Origin: Acanthopleura granulata
Taxonomy: Eukaryota > Mollusca > Polyplacophora > Chitonida > Chitonidae
DNA: 64,000 nucleotides
Reading direction: 5' to 3'
Assembly: GCA_016165875.1 (NCBI GenBank)
Contig: JABBOT010000015.1
Location: 6,987,999-7,051,998 of the forward strand
The translations under genes were made by a program, and so were the position numbers. Below are positions 47,801-58,555 of the stretch, piece after piece. The first letter of the stretch is position 1. Every line of letters starts with the position of its first letter. The notes under the pieces were generated by a model, which was given only the letters and a program-made list of their open reading frames with translations, did not search any database and was not told the origin of the DNA.

Positions 47801-50800
47801 GCGCTCCTTATAAAAAGCGGTGCCGATACCCGCTATTGTGACATCTGAGGAGGCGATTCCAGATGTTGCTGACGCCGTATCTGTTTCACTTGAGACAGTG
47901 TTTGCAAACGGTGTAGAATCAACGACTAATCTGGATAATTTCTCATCTGCTGCGCTTCGCAGTTCTGAATTTTCTGGCGGATTCATATAAGATCCGTTGG
48001 GGACAGGCGTGTCCACCTTTTCAAGATTGACTTCAGCGCCTGGCCTGTTGGAATCTGTATTATTTTGCACTGGAATGAGAGCTCCACATGATGAGCTGAT
48101 AAAAGTGTTCAATGCTCTATGTTTGATTTCCTTGCTTCTGTCTGTTCCATATTTAAGACAGCCTTGCGTTGTCAGTGGCGACCAGCTTTGGCTTTCCAGG
48201 CATGATCTTTTCCTGAGAATATCAGCTGAGGATAGTTTGCACAGTTTGACTACACAACCTTTAACCGCCTTTGATAACGCAGAGCCATCTCCATTCCCTT
48301 GTACACCTTGGTTTACTTCATCCTTCTTTCCACTTCTTGGGGTAGATGTTTCGAAGCGGTTTAGGCAAGAAGGGCCACTCCCACCCGACGTCACTTGACG
48401 CAAATCTAGCGGACACTCTTGAGTCAAGCAAGGGAGATTAACATCCTGACTAGAATCGACACACTGAAATGCGTCTTCTACCAGATTTCTGTGCCTTGAG
48501 ATGAAAAGTTGCAAGGAGTTAATCATGTTGTCATTCAAACGACGTCCTGTGTTTAGAATGGCTGACAATCCAGACACAAAATAATCCTCGCCATGGGTGT
48601 TCTTTTCGCGAGTCAAGTTGTCTAAAGTTTTGCACATTTTCTCGATATAGACACTGGAATGTTCGATTGAATGAATAGTATTGTCTACCGCTTCAAATAT
48701 GGCAGGCATTGCTGTCAGTTGTGGGATACCTTCATGCTGGGTGCAATTAACAGAACTCGACAGAGAGTGACATGTGGTGTTTTCATCCCCTCGGTTTAGA
48801 CTGTTGTTGTTAACTGGTCCAGCGATCTGGTGATAAGAAACACCATCCTCAATCACTGGGAACTCTGCATTATCTGCAAATTGGACAGGTCTTTCACCTT
48901 TCCAACCACCATTTCCAGTGTGCGTGATGACCTGGTGTGACTGATCTTCTCCTTTTTCGTCAACAGTGACGTCTTCCACTTTTGCTCGATCTAAGCATAC
49001 ATCAGCAGGATCGCAATTAATGTTTTGTTCTCCAGGTAAATCTTCAACAACACCTTTGTCACAAGATGAGACAGTGTGTAGCTTATCTAGCAGACTAGAC
49101 GAGCTTGTTGTGTCAGCCAGGTTTGGGGTTTCCATATCCTCTGTCGATGTATCGGCATGCAAAGATGATGACGGAGAACGCTTGGTTTTCTTCTGTCTTT
49201 TCGCTTTCGTTAGCTTTCTGTTCCGTTTCGCTGTCGGTAGCTTCCCTGCACGCTGTTTCAAACCATCTTCATTTAAAGCCAACGAAATGAGCCTTTTGGA
49301 TCTTCGTGTGGGACCTTTTGCTCTTCCAGCGGTAGATGAGATTTTATTTAAGACCTGTCTCGATTTCTCTTTATTCTTTCTACGCCCACGTCTGGGCGTC
49401 TTTGCCGGTGTTGTCTTTGCAACAGAAACACGTGAAGATCTTCTTGTTGAAATACTCTGGTTTGGCTGAATTGTCCGCGTGCAACTTTTCCTTCCTTTCA
49501 ATAATTCGGAATGCAGGACACTACTTGCATGGTTGGAACTTTTACTGGATAATACCTCTGAAAAGAAATTCTCTTGTCCAATCGGATCCTCTGCCACATT
49601 TATTTCAATACATGGACTCAGTCCATTTCCTTCTGAAACATCAAGTTTTTTCCAGTCTTCAATTTCATCTGGTGGTAAAGAATCTGGTGAAGTCAAATAA
49701 ATTTCAGGTGAATATACTGACTCAGAAACATATTCCTTGTCACCAACAATGCTGTTGGTGTCTTCCTTTTTGGAGCGGTCATAAAAAGCTGAAGCCACCA
49801 GAGTTGGCCCCGGTACTAAATTACTGATGCCCTTTGCGGCACATCTAGTAACCCCGCTTGGATCACGTGTAGGCCTACCAGTCTTCATAACCGAACCCTT
49901 AGGTTCACTTTGTTTCATAGGCTGTTCTGTAATAGTGATGACATCGGGTAATTCCACAGGATCCACTGTGTTGTATGCTTTCTGGGGCGGACGGAATGTT
50001 GCCGCCGCTGCGTTGTCCGTTGATGAACGTGGGTCGATTGGGGTCAGTGCAGGCAAAGTGTTGCACACATTCTGATGTTTGTTGATAACTGCTGTGGAAG
50101 GCACGGGATGGTTCACTTTCTGGGAAGTAGTATTATCTGCTACCATGCATATTAATTGATTGTTCTTCTGGGGTGTACTGATTTCCGAATGTACGGGAAA
50201 GGACTGGTTTCCAAACACAAGTCGCGTCGAATTCGCCGGTTCCCCTACATGTAACAACTGCATATCGGAATTGCTGAACGCAGGCATTTGAAACGGGCCT
50301 CCTAGACTATAAGTGACTGTGGTTATGTCGCCTGAATCTTTGCAAGGAACTTTGGGAGCGGCAGTCCAAGTGCTACTTTTGACATTGTCAGTTGTACGGT
50401 TACCCTGAATTTTCCCAGGGATAGTCATCAGACGTGGACCAAGTTGTAAATGAGGAGAAGAAATAGATGACATGAAGAACATGTTTCGTGGCACATGTAG
50501 CAGTTGCGCTTGACTGGGCTGCATGTGCGCAGGAGGGAGTTCCTCAAACTGACCGACGCGAGGCAGAGTTGCGCTAAGCGAAACACTCTTTTGGGCAGTT
50601 GTGAAGGTGCTTGGTGATTCCTGAATACTTGTATTAGCATTCACATCACAGCGTTTTGTAGGGATAGGGAAGCATTCATGCAGCATTTGTGGAGGCCTTG
50701 GTGCTGTATTCGTCGGAATGGCCGATTGTGGTCTCACTGTGTCGTCTTTTGGCTTGAGGACGGTCACAGCCTGGCTTGGTCTAAAGGAGTAGGCCACGAC

Positions 50801-53800
50801 AGGTCGCCGGTTGAGAGAACATGGGTAAAGTGGAAGGCTGCGGTAGATCTCAGGAATGGTCCACCTCCGTCTTAGCTCCGTGGCAGCTGCACCCAAAGCT
50901 GGAGGCACGCTTCCTTGGTTTAAATCTTTTGGCCCCTGCAGATTTACATTGCATGTAGTAGTCTGTTAATAAACTTGAAGAAGTTTCCACCTATTTTTAC
51001 GATCTAACAATAAATTTTGCCGGAGGATATTTTTTTAATGTTAGGTTTAGCCCAATAAGAATTGTTGAAGTGTCATATACATGTAATTAGCCAGAGTATT
51101 ATCATTAATACATGATAAAATTCAATCGGTTTCTGACACAATTAAAATTGGTACACCTCATGTACGCCAGAGATTTGCTTAAGCCCATTTTATTTTTAAA
51201 ATATTGCTTAAGATTGTTATCAGCTATAACACTTGTGAACAAACTAGCCCCTTAGTTTCAAATCGAGCTTCTATGAAGTCCTAAGTAGATTTTGTGTCAT
51301 GTTTCATATGTAAGTTGTTGAATTGTCAACAAGAAGTTCTCAGAAGTTATTCATACACGCATAACGTAAAATTATGCTGTCTTCATTGCATAATAAACTG
51401 TTACTCAGTGATTTTTCCTTGAATTCACATTAAATTTCACACTCCCCCCCCCCCCAAAAAAAACAAAAAACAGAAAAACAACCAAACTAATAAAACATCT
51501 CATACTTTTACAGGGCATTGATTTTTTAAAGTTATATTGAGAACTTTGAAGAACCTGTGCACAGCCCTCTCAAATAGGTCAACACTGTTGAAGGACCAGA
51601 CTCTGGAACATAGCTATGGGTTACACAGTATTGGAGTGACCTGAATGTGAGGGTGGAAGTGCATTGTAATGACCATGATGCCTCTCACCAATGCAGTCAC
51701 TGTGAACTCAAGCCCAGCTCACGCTGGTGTCCGCTCTGGTCATACGTGGGAAGGTCTGCTAGCAACCTGTGGATGGTAACGGGTTTCCCATTTTCCTTCC
51801 ACTGTGATGCTGGCTGCTGTCATATAAGTGAAATATTCTTGAGTACGATGTAAAACACCAATCAAAAAAAAAAAAAACAATCAATCAATCAATCTATGAA
51901 CATTCATGTATTTTCCTTTCAGACTTTAACAAAGCAGTCCAAAACTAAAGCACATACATGTACTCTTTTGGTTTTTCCTGTAGTGTAGTATATATAACAC
52001 TCTTCAGCTCATGTGTATTCATTAAACACTTTACATTACAGTAGAAAATGATGGGTCTATCATGTGGAGTCAAAGTCCTATGAGTACAAATCTAAAATAT
52101 TTATTAAAGTAAATGACAGTTCATGGCTGAGGTGCTGCTCATTAATAAGTTTACAAAATTCTCTTTCAACTACCAAAACCTGTTTGAGTTTATATGAATT
52201 CATTGCTGAACTGTCTTCCTTTGAAGTGTGGAGTATTTTGCTGCTGATCTGAAAGCTTCCATGTTTTCCATGTTTTTAAACTTATGGGAGACTGACCAAT
52301 CTGAGAGCCAGGAGATATCAGCTGTTTATCAGCTGTGACGTAAATGTTCTGAGTTGAATGTCAATATAACATGTAATAACGTAGGGACAGGGCACTATTT
52401 TAATGTTATATGTTTTGATTATAAAAAGTACAGGTGTGAACAACTCTGCAAATTATTTCCAGACCATTGTGTTATGACAAGAGTAGGTTTCTTGATTATT
52501 TCATGTTATAAATTTACGTATACACTTAAGTTTCAACCAAAACCCTAACAGCATACTACAGGGTCAGGTTCCAAGAGTGTTCCGTGCTTGGAACAATTAC
52601 ATGCAAGCCCGGACAGAATGGCTGCGTTTCATGCTAGTCAATGGAGCATGGTCCAATGTCAATTTCCACTGCTGTAATGGCTATTAGAAAAAAAGTACCT
52701 TACCGATATAAACATAATATTGTCCAACCTTTTTGGAAAAGGTAACTTAGAACATGAGCTGTCTTTCACTTTAAACAAACCAACTTGCCTAAGAAGACGA
52801 CCATGAACATCTTTCCCAAACAGACACACTAATTATTTATTTATCATTATTATTTATAGTTTTCAGGTTATTTTATTCATTTATTTACTTCTGATCTTCA
52901 CTGGGTAATGGCTTTATCTATACTTTCTTTAAAAACTTTGTGCACCTTATGCCACAAGGTATGTTTTCAAAATATACATCTGGTTTGTTTTGTTCCGTTA
53001 CTTTTTGCCTTCTTTTTTTGTGGGCAAGGGAAGATGCTTATTTGGGCTATCCCTTTACTTACAACAAGATTTGCATTGTAGCCTTAATCAAATACATCAA
53101 TTTTTTTCCAATTAGACTGTCTGTGCATTTATATGTTACAGTGTACAATTTTAAATTCTACACAGAAATATAACACTAAAATGAAATGAATTTCATAGAA
53201 ATCCTGTGCTTTGTATATTAACTTGTTTTAGCTACTGGAGTGCAATAATAATGCTGTTTTCATAATATCTAACAAAAACCTTTTAATTAAAGCCTGAGTT
53301 ATGTTTTATTTCACACTAGTCAACCTCATGCCTGATATTTACAGGTAGGTAACTTTTTAAAAAAAATAGTAATAAGGGTAAAAGAGTGCATTATATGCAG
53401 CCAGGTACATGTAATATTATGAAACTTCCATCCCCTGTCATCTTTGAAAACAAGAAAGATAGATCTTTGAATATTGGAGCAGAATGGCATTTTCATATCA
53501 TATTTAACATGTAAAGGTCTACAGAAGACACATTCATTTATTCATTTATAATTTTATTTCTGTATAACATTGACATTACTTAAATGTAAGGAAACTATCT
53601 GTGTATGGCTAATATCGGTGTGCCTGACATTTCGCATTATCTTTCATAACACTATTCCAAGTCCTACACTTCACTCATTTTTATATTCAACCCAGGAATG
53701 CTTGTCAAATTATTATTCAAGAGAAATTTCCAAATGCTAAAAAGAAAAGAAAAAAAATTCTCAGATGCAATAAATTTGTTGTTGCCAGTTGTTTTAAAGA

Positions 53801-54526
53801 CAATTCATTTGTACGCATTTTGCCAAGGGTTTCGGAAACAGTAACCTGTGGCTCTTATCCTGCATAGCACTTGATCGTGTACACGCTAAGTGTACATTCT
53901 TCACCAAGATGTAAAATATTAAAGGGAAGGAGCGTATCCTATATCACCACAGCTGCGGTGCGAGAATTTTCCAAACAATACATTTCTTTCGGGCACACAG
54001 TCACTTAACAAGAACATATTCAGTCTTCACAACGCAATTACTGGTGTGATCCGTCGAGGTACGCGATTTGTTTTTGTTTTGCTTCAACTGTCAATATAAT
54101 GTGGACGTGTTTTGCACTTTTACGCTTTTTTTCCCTGACAAGTATATTTCAACCCTCAACAGTCCACATCAAAAATGCTGCAGTAAACACAGAAATACCA
54201 AATTAAGTACCAAATCGACCGCGTCCCTCCATAAATTTAATTTAATGTCGTCGTCAGCTATCAGATCGTCACGTATCGGCACGCTCGGCATTTAATTTAA
54301 TTCATATGAAAAAATGTCAGATAAAAACTTTGATACAGACATCAAGTGACACGTGGGGCCGTTATCTCTTGTGAAAATAAAAACCGCTATTTAAATTAAA
54401 ATTTACAAAATTATTACACAGATCATGTGCCGGTGTTGTTGTTGTTGTTGTTGGAAATGGCCGTAAAATTTCATTCTTTGTATGGGCTATGCAAAACGTT
54501 GCATTACTTACACTTTTCTTCTCCAT
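41760..54526 (-). CDS. Large nuclear protein with C-terminal bromodomain, 6 coding exons
   Basis: Modelled exons in transcript order: 54512-54526, 47026-50935, 46061-46608, 43328-43405, 42617-42775, 41760-41864. They give 1604 codons plus TAA; phases agree at all junctions and introns are GT-AG. Residues 6-1490 are largely Ser/Thr/Pro/Asn-rich and probably disordered. Landmarks there are an AT-hook-like TPRRGRRK (518-525), a basic run (575-594) suited to nuclear import or DNA binding, a PLDLR (847-851) resembling CtBP-binding motifs, and one helix-rich patch (about 744-830). Residues ~1490-1604 form a bromodomain: αZ with CFKVLDRVYNF, the ZA loop VPDYFNVVKNPMYF, the αB end MKLVFNNCRLYH and a helical C-terminus. 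His1564 occupies the site of the acetyl-lysine-binding Asn, while Tyr1521 of the ZA loop is kept. Role inferred: chromatin-associated regulator. I recognise no specific orthologue. Exon 1 is the least certain part. Confidence 0.85.
41897..42155 (-). mobile_element. SINE (main family) in bromodomain-gene intron 5
   Basis: Starts with TTATTTATTTGACTGGTGTC, then a body with CGGTGGGAGAAAACCGGGTA and CATCCGCAGGTTGCTGGC, then TTGAACTCACAGCGTCCGCA and a head ending CCACTGAGGCC. Nearly full length. Its tail begins about 32 bp from the exon 6 acceptor. Confidence 0.88.
42617..42775 (-). CDS. Bromodomain gene exon 5 (ZA loop to BC loop)
   Basis: 53 codons (1518-1570), phase 0 at both ends. Begins VPDYFNVVKNPMYF, the bromodomain hallmark, and continues through DYSSVKEFVSDMKLVF to NNCRLYHRPNP. 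In most bromodomains the residue after the last Tyr is the acetyl-lysine-binding Asn; here it is His1564. Confidence 0.93.
43091..43220 (-). mobile_element. SINE (main family) fragment in bromodomain-gene intron 4
   Basis: CGCCGCACTCCAGAATATTT, then GGAAACCGGGTAGGGCCCGG and CCACGACCATCCCCAGGTTG. Tail and head are both missing. Confidence 0.75.
43328..43405 (-). CDS. Bromodomain gene exon 4 (helix αZ)
   Basis: 26 codons (1492-1517), phase 0 at both ends: GCFKVLDRVYNFAW then SEPFRFEIRRDQ. The acceptor follows TTGTTGTTGTTTCAG. The pattern C-x-x-V-L-x-x-V-Y matches the first helix of bromodomains such as those of BAZ2 and TIF1 proteins. Confidence 0.88.
43851..44117 (-). mobile_element. Full-length SINE (main family) in bromodomain-gene intron 3
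   Basis: Tail (ATTT)n, then GGTGTTTTACGCCGTACTCA, the complete body, GAACTCACAGCGGCCGCATT (box B region) and a head ending in TAACCGACTGAGCCACGGAGG (box A region). One of the two best copies in the window. Confidence 0.92.
44350..44471 (+). mobile_element. SINE (main family) 5' part in bromodomain-gene intron 3
   Basis: Head GGAGGCCTCCGTGGCCGAGG, then GGGCCTCTCACCAATGCGAT, TGAGTTCAAGTC and CGGCCGTACGTGGGAAGGTC. The 3' half is missing, an unusual truncation for a SINE. Confidence 0.85.
44472..46060. other. Rest of bromodomain-gene intron 3
   Basis: AT-rich. Around 45340-45800 the text has short repeated motifs such as TTTTAAAxTTTTGAAA, probably an old repeat. No further exon is needed between exons 3 and 4. 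Confidence 0.4.
46061..46608 (-). CDS. Bromodomain gene exon 3
   Basis: 548 bp, residues 1309-1491. Hydrophilic, with basic and acidic clusters (KRKATVEV, EKKRLSRGR, DESSSEEV, RPRKRRGLSEERRQ). The acceptor GGTCAG joins in phase to exon 2 and the GTGGGT donor leaves phase 0, fitting exon 4. Confidence 0.88.
47026..50935 (-). CDS. Bromodomain gene exon 2 (3.9 kb)
   Basis: 3910 bp open throughout in one frame, residues 6-1309. The acceptor is AAATCTGCAG before GGG CCA AAA GAT; the donor is AAAAG|GTATGC. Such a long uninterrupted frame is strong evidence of coding. The first ATG of the frame is far inside, which is why an upstream start exon is needed. Confidence 0.93.
51651..51893 (+). mobile_element. 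SINE (main family) in bromodomain-gene intron 1
   Basis: TGATGCCTCTCACCAATGCA, AACTCAAGCCCAGCTCACGC, ATACGTGGGAAGGTCTGCTA and CATATAAGTGAAATATTCTT, then a poly(A)/CAAT tail. The tRNA-like head is decayed. Confidence 0.85.
52055..52787 (+). repeat. Dispersed repeat, copy B (bromodomain-gene intron 1)
   Basis: Same orientation and block order as copy A at 29487-30172. A frame from 52354 gives GTGHYFNVICFDY...CEQLCKLFPDHCV, clearly related to the copy A peptide. The similarity is strongest at 52320-52480. Confidence 0.75.
54512..54526 (-). CDS. Bromodomain gene exon 1 (start, 5 codons)
   Basis: ATG GAG AAG AAA AGT followed by a consensus GTAAGT donor. An in-frame TAA lies nine codons upstream with no other ATG between. 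Phase 0 matches the phase 0 acceptor of the 3.9 kb exon, whose own reading frame has no ATG near its start. A different upstream exon cannot be excluded. Confidence 0.6.
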
Positions 54527-54531
54527 ATTGC

Positions 54532-54672
54532 CTAAGCCTCTGTGTCCTTCTTAATGTTCTTTCTTCTGCTTAGAGGTGTCTTGAAAGTCCTTTTACATCG
54601 CACAGTATGCATAGAATCACTCTGTGTATCGCGTTTCAAACGTATTCTTTCTGAACTGTCAGTGTCACTCAT
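54532..54672 (-). CDS. Upstream ORF in the bromodomain-gene leader
   Basis: A 46-codon frame from ATG 54672 to TAG 54532-54534, ending 5 nt before the proposed main start codon and in a different frame. The peptide (MSDTDSSERIRLKRD, later TPLSRRKNIKKD) is acidic then basic and looks like nuclear-protein sequence. If the leader includes it, it may restrain translation of the main frame. It might instead be a coding first exon whose true splice I have missed. An in-frame upstream ATG at 54756 would extend it to 74 codons. Confidence 0.35.
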   Translation of the reverse strand: MSDTDSSERIRLKRDTQSDSMHTVRCKRTFKTPLSRRKNIKKDTEA

Positions 54673-54679
54673 GACGTCA
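54672..54679. promoter_or_regulatory. Consensus CRE palindrome
   Basis: TGACGTCA, the full palindromic cAMP-response element, about 150 bp upstream of the main start codon and overlapping the first codon of the upstream ORF. CREB/ATF-type factors bind such sites near promoters. Function here is inferred from sequence and place only. Confidence 0.4.
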
Positions 54680-54756
54680 TCACATTCGACGACGTCTTTC
54701 CCACTGAACCACAATATGGAACAGTTTATCGATCTAAATTCATAAAACAAGTGCAT

Positions 54757-55942
54757 AAGTGCTTTTGTTGTTTTTTACCCATTTTAAAATGAAAACTTTA
54801 ATTATTAAGAAGAATGCCTACTCTGAATGTTTGGGTTTTTAATGCGGGTGTTGTACATATAATTCTCATTTTTTGGCGAACAGAATGGAAGGGGGGTAAC
54901 CTAAAATAAGCACCTGTTGCACAAGGGGAACAACCCTCAACAGGTCTTCTTCAGAATATGCAATTCCTGCACTGAAGCCATGTTAATCGTGGTGAGTGGG
55001 AAAAAAAGATATATATATGTGTAGAACACTCAATTACGTGAGAACAGATTCCGTGTGTGAATCGTGTATGACCGTGTGAGTGCATTCTGGTGGACTGATC
55101 ATATTTAATTTCCAATTTTAAATTTCGCTCAAGATTAATAAAGCTTAGCGTTGGTCCAGTGCGGGCTTTCTGCAAAATAACCCGTTATTCACAAACAAAA
55201 CTCAAAAGCTGAACAAAAATAGGCACTATATGTAAAGATAAAGCGATATACAGCTATAGGCCTACACTAAATTCAGTCAGAAATGAATTGTATATCTAGA
55301 TCATAAACGGTTCAATGCACGTTATTTTATTTATTTATTTATTTATTTATTTATATGCATTGTTTGTTACCCGATGTAGGTTGTACTCTACATACGATAA
55401 TTCAAAATGCTTGGAAACGGGGAAGGGAGTGGGTGGAATTGTCCCTCGTTTTAGTGTTTCTCTAAAGGTATTTCAACTCATATGTAGCCTAGATATGAAA
55501 AGGAGAAATGTGTACTTTATCCTGGCTTGCTATCACAGACACATGTACTTTTAATTACAGGCATTATCTGAAATGCATATCCAGAGCTACCTAGGCCTAT
55601 AGGCGGCACCTCGACCCTTACTTTTTGGAATGGAATATTACAATATAGTTCTACCACTTTTATTGCCATCTGAAAATCTGATGACATTCCATCGAAAAGG
55701 ACATTGATTAGCAGATTTGTACTAGCCATATTTTGGCTACTATATGAGTCATAACTCTGGCAGGCCTATCACACGGCACATGATTCTCAACCTCACACAA
55801 AATGTGCAAGATTAGGTGAAGTGGAGGATAGTCAGATTATTTTATTCACATTTTGATTTTTTGACTAATCGTCTGCACTTGCCAACACGGCAGAGTATAC
55901 ATGTATCTCAGGTATGAAAGGAGAGAATTCTCCAAATTTCAC
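54757..55942. other. Intergenic, simple repeats only
   Basis: Contains a (TTTA)n run at about 55326-55354. No gene recognised. Confidence 0.4.
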
Positions 55943-56180
55943 AGGTCACTCGGTGGCCGAGTGGTTTAAAGCGCTTCGTTGTAGCCTCCCATCAATGACG
56001 TCAAGGCTAGAATCCCGCTCACGCGCAGCCTACTCCCTGGCTTTAGCGCGATCGAAAGCCTGTGTCAATGAAGCTTGTCGAGGAGCGTGGATTCTGTCCA
56101 TAATGTCTGACCGTAAGTCACTGGCAGCCGCCATATATACGGCTGAAATATTGCTAACCCAAGCATCCAAACAATCAACC
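55943..56180 (+). mobile_element. SINE with a Ser/Leu-tRNA-like head
   Basis: The head GGTGGCCGAGTGGTTTAAAGC matches box A of class II (Ser/Leu) tRNAs, and GGCTAGAATCCC resembles box B. The body runs to GCCATATATACGGCTGAAATAT and an AAACAATCA tail. Clearly a different family from the main SINE. Confidence 0.75.
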
Positions 56181-58033
56181 AGACCTATAAATATGACAGA
56201 CTGATATGACTGATGTGGCTAAGTTATATGTCCGTGATTCTGATTACGTTACATGTCTATTTACAGCAACAGCCAAGGTTTCGTTCATTTTTGTCAACTG
56301 TTAACATTTAGAACAGGAAACCGCAGGGGAACAAGAGAAGTGATAAGGTGATGAAGTGGAGCTACGGGCGGGACATACATGCACGTCAGAAAAGTATATC
56401 AGAACTGCTTTAACAGCTGATTTAACACTACTTCTATATGACAAAGTTTTCACAGCGAAAACAAATGTCGTTTCGGATGGTAGAAATATCTCGCCCTTGA
56501 TTAGGTAAAATTGACGGCGGGGCGACCCGTTTGATTTTTCCTACGTGAGTATTTTTCCTTACCATAAACTGCGATATCTTGGTTATCATACATCACAAAA
56601 ATAAAAATTGACGGTTTTTCAACTATGAATGGGATTCTTTATATTCTTATATAAATTTATATATATATATATATACATTTGGTCTAGTGTTGTCTTTTCT
56701 TTTGAGATAAATTCATATAATATCTGTGTAGGCCTCCAGTTGAGGTCACTTCATTCAGAGATCGGCTTGACCTCCGGTAGGCTGTTTACAGACACGATAT
56801 ATAGTTATCCTCTCTGTAAAAGATATACAGATTTCTCCAGCCATGCTAGCCGGAATTCTGAAAGTACCCGGAAGTCCCACCAAACAGGGCTTTCGGAACC
56901 GCACAGAACTTAATCCTGTGTCTCCACATAAATCCGCACGGAAACGCATTTGCAAGGCGATTTGTCAACGGAAAATCTGTTACGACAGAATCGATCAGAA
57001 TCGAAGCTAATTGAATAAAACCGTATTCGTTATGTCAACGGGATAACGGCGAAGCGAAATACAATGTGCCGTTGTCCCAACATGAAGATACCTTTCGGAA
57101 AATTTCTTCCAATAAAACCGGCGCCTGCACACACAAATGTCTGTGTACGTTGTATTTGAATACCTACCGCTGGTGAAAATTCCACCGACAAGCAAGTTCG
57201 CATTTTCGTACATCTCCTATTTTGTTTCCTTTTTCTGCAGTCTACTAGTTCTTTTTGATCCATGAGACCTATAAATGTCAACGAGCGGACATGCAATGGA
57301 TTGTCGTTTGCAAGTGTCGTCTGCTTTTCGTAAACAGCTGGATCTTGCACTGAATGACAGAGTTCCCGATAGTACTGATACGCACTGAATAATCGTAACA
57401 CAACCAGAGTCTCTGATGAAACAGCAGAGACTGATTAAAGCTGTTATCCAACAACGTTTCCGGGGTCCAACTTATTATCTGGAAGTAACTGGAGTTTGAA
57501 CCCGTGACTGCCAGTCACCCATTGCACATACAATGGGTTTGCCCATGTGTGGAAGCAATGCAGCTTTGATCTTTTGCTCATAGCCCTTAAAGGAAGGACC
57601 TCGTAAAAATGAAGACAGAGTGATTGAATAGGCCATTAAAAACTGTGTCTGAAAATATTTTCAGTGAATTTTTGAGATTTTGCAAAATAATCATAGTCAA
57701 AAGTTTTGTTTGTTTGGTGCGTTTCATGGACCATATTGATGGTGTGGTCCACCAGTGACTTTTCTATGGCCCCAAAGCAGAAATTTAATGACATATTAGC
57801 GTTTCCATACACAGGCAAACATGACAGTAGTACTCTTCACAAGAACAATATTGAGAGCTGAGCATAAAGGTTTACAAAACGTTGCTTGACGTCACTGATG
57901 AATCACATTATCAAACTATTTGACTGCATTTATTTTGGTGAAAAACAAAATCTACAAAACTTAGTGAAGGTATTTTCAGATACAGTTTTTAATGGTCTAT
58001 TTATTCATGTAGGTACAATACCAGCCGGCTGTG
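56181..58033. other. Intergenic; one unassigned minus-strand frame
   Basis: A 123-codon minus-strand frame (57030-57401) has plausible composition but no recognised motif. A TA run lies at about 56658-56676. A segment at 57440-57600 shares ACAATGGG..CCATGTGTGGAAG and CTTTGATCTxxTGCTC with 58150-58280, so both are copies of an unidentified repeat. Confidence 0.35.
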
Positions 58034-58135
58034 AAAACACCCCTTCCGTGAAAGTGGTATGACCCAAGGGATGTTTTGTCCAGTATATAAAACATCGACA
58101 ACATGGTCATACCATTTCACCCTAAGGGGTGTTTT
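58034..58135. mobile_element. Foldback (palindromic) element
   Basis: Left arm AAAACACCCCTTCCGTGAAA followed by GTGGTATGACC. Right arm GGTCATACCATTTCACCCTA followed by AGGGGTGTTTT. The arms are about 31 bp, with a loop of about 40 bp that contains a second small inverted repeat. No coding content. Confidence 0.8.
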
Positions 58136-58555
58136 GAAAAATGTCAGGCACCTGTCTGGAGGATAGCAGTGTTAACCGGGTCCATGCTGAATGCCAGTGA
58201 AAAGGTAGATTACCAGCAATGGGCCACATGTGGGAAGAGACTCTGCCTTTGATCTACTGCTCCCGGCACCGACATCGTCATGGGCAGCCACACCATAGTA
58301 ACAGCTTTGATGAAGTGTTGCACAAAGCTACTATGTTATTTAAATATGAGAATTCTGAAAGATTTTTACTGGTGTCTTAGTAAAAACTTGAAAACTATAC
58401 AATGCATGAAAATAATTCTTGCAGATTTGTAATCCTGACATCATGGAGCACCAGACAGTATGTTTGTTTGCTTAATTCATTTTAGCAAGTATTCAGACGT
58501 GATGTAATATTTACCTAACTTAAATGGTCAATTACGGACAACCAATCATCCAAAT

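Larger units (their letters stand above)
50936..54511. other. Bromodomain-gene intron 1
   Basis: Contains a SINE and dispersed repeat B (listed separately), a C-run followed by A-runs near 51445, and otherwise AT-rich sequence. No coding exon is recognisable in it. Confidence 0.5.

Noticed and set aside
48966..49827. Plus-strand open frames opposite the 3.9 kb exon
   Set aside because: They are antisense shadows of the coding exon, with no domain and no splice logic.
46997..50908. Treating the long minus-strand frame as a complete single-exon gene
   Set aside because: Its nominal start is a GTG, no ATG lies near the 5' end, and good splice sites at both ends join it to further exons including a bromodomain.
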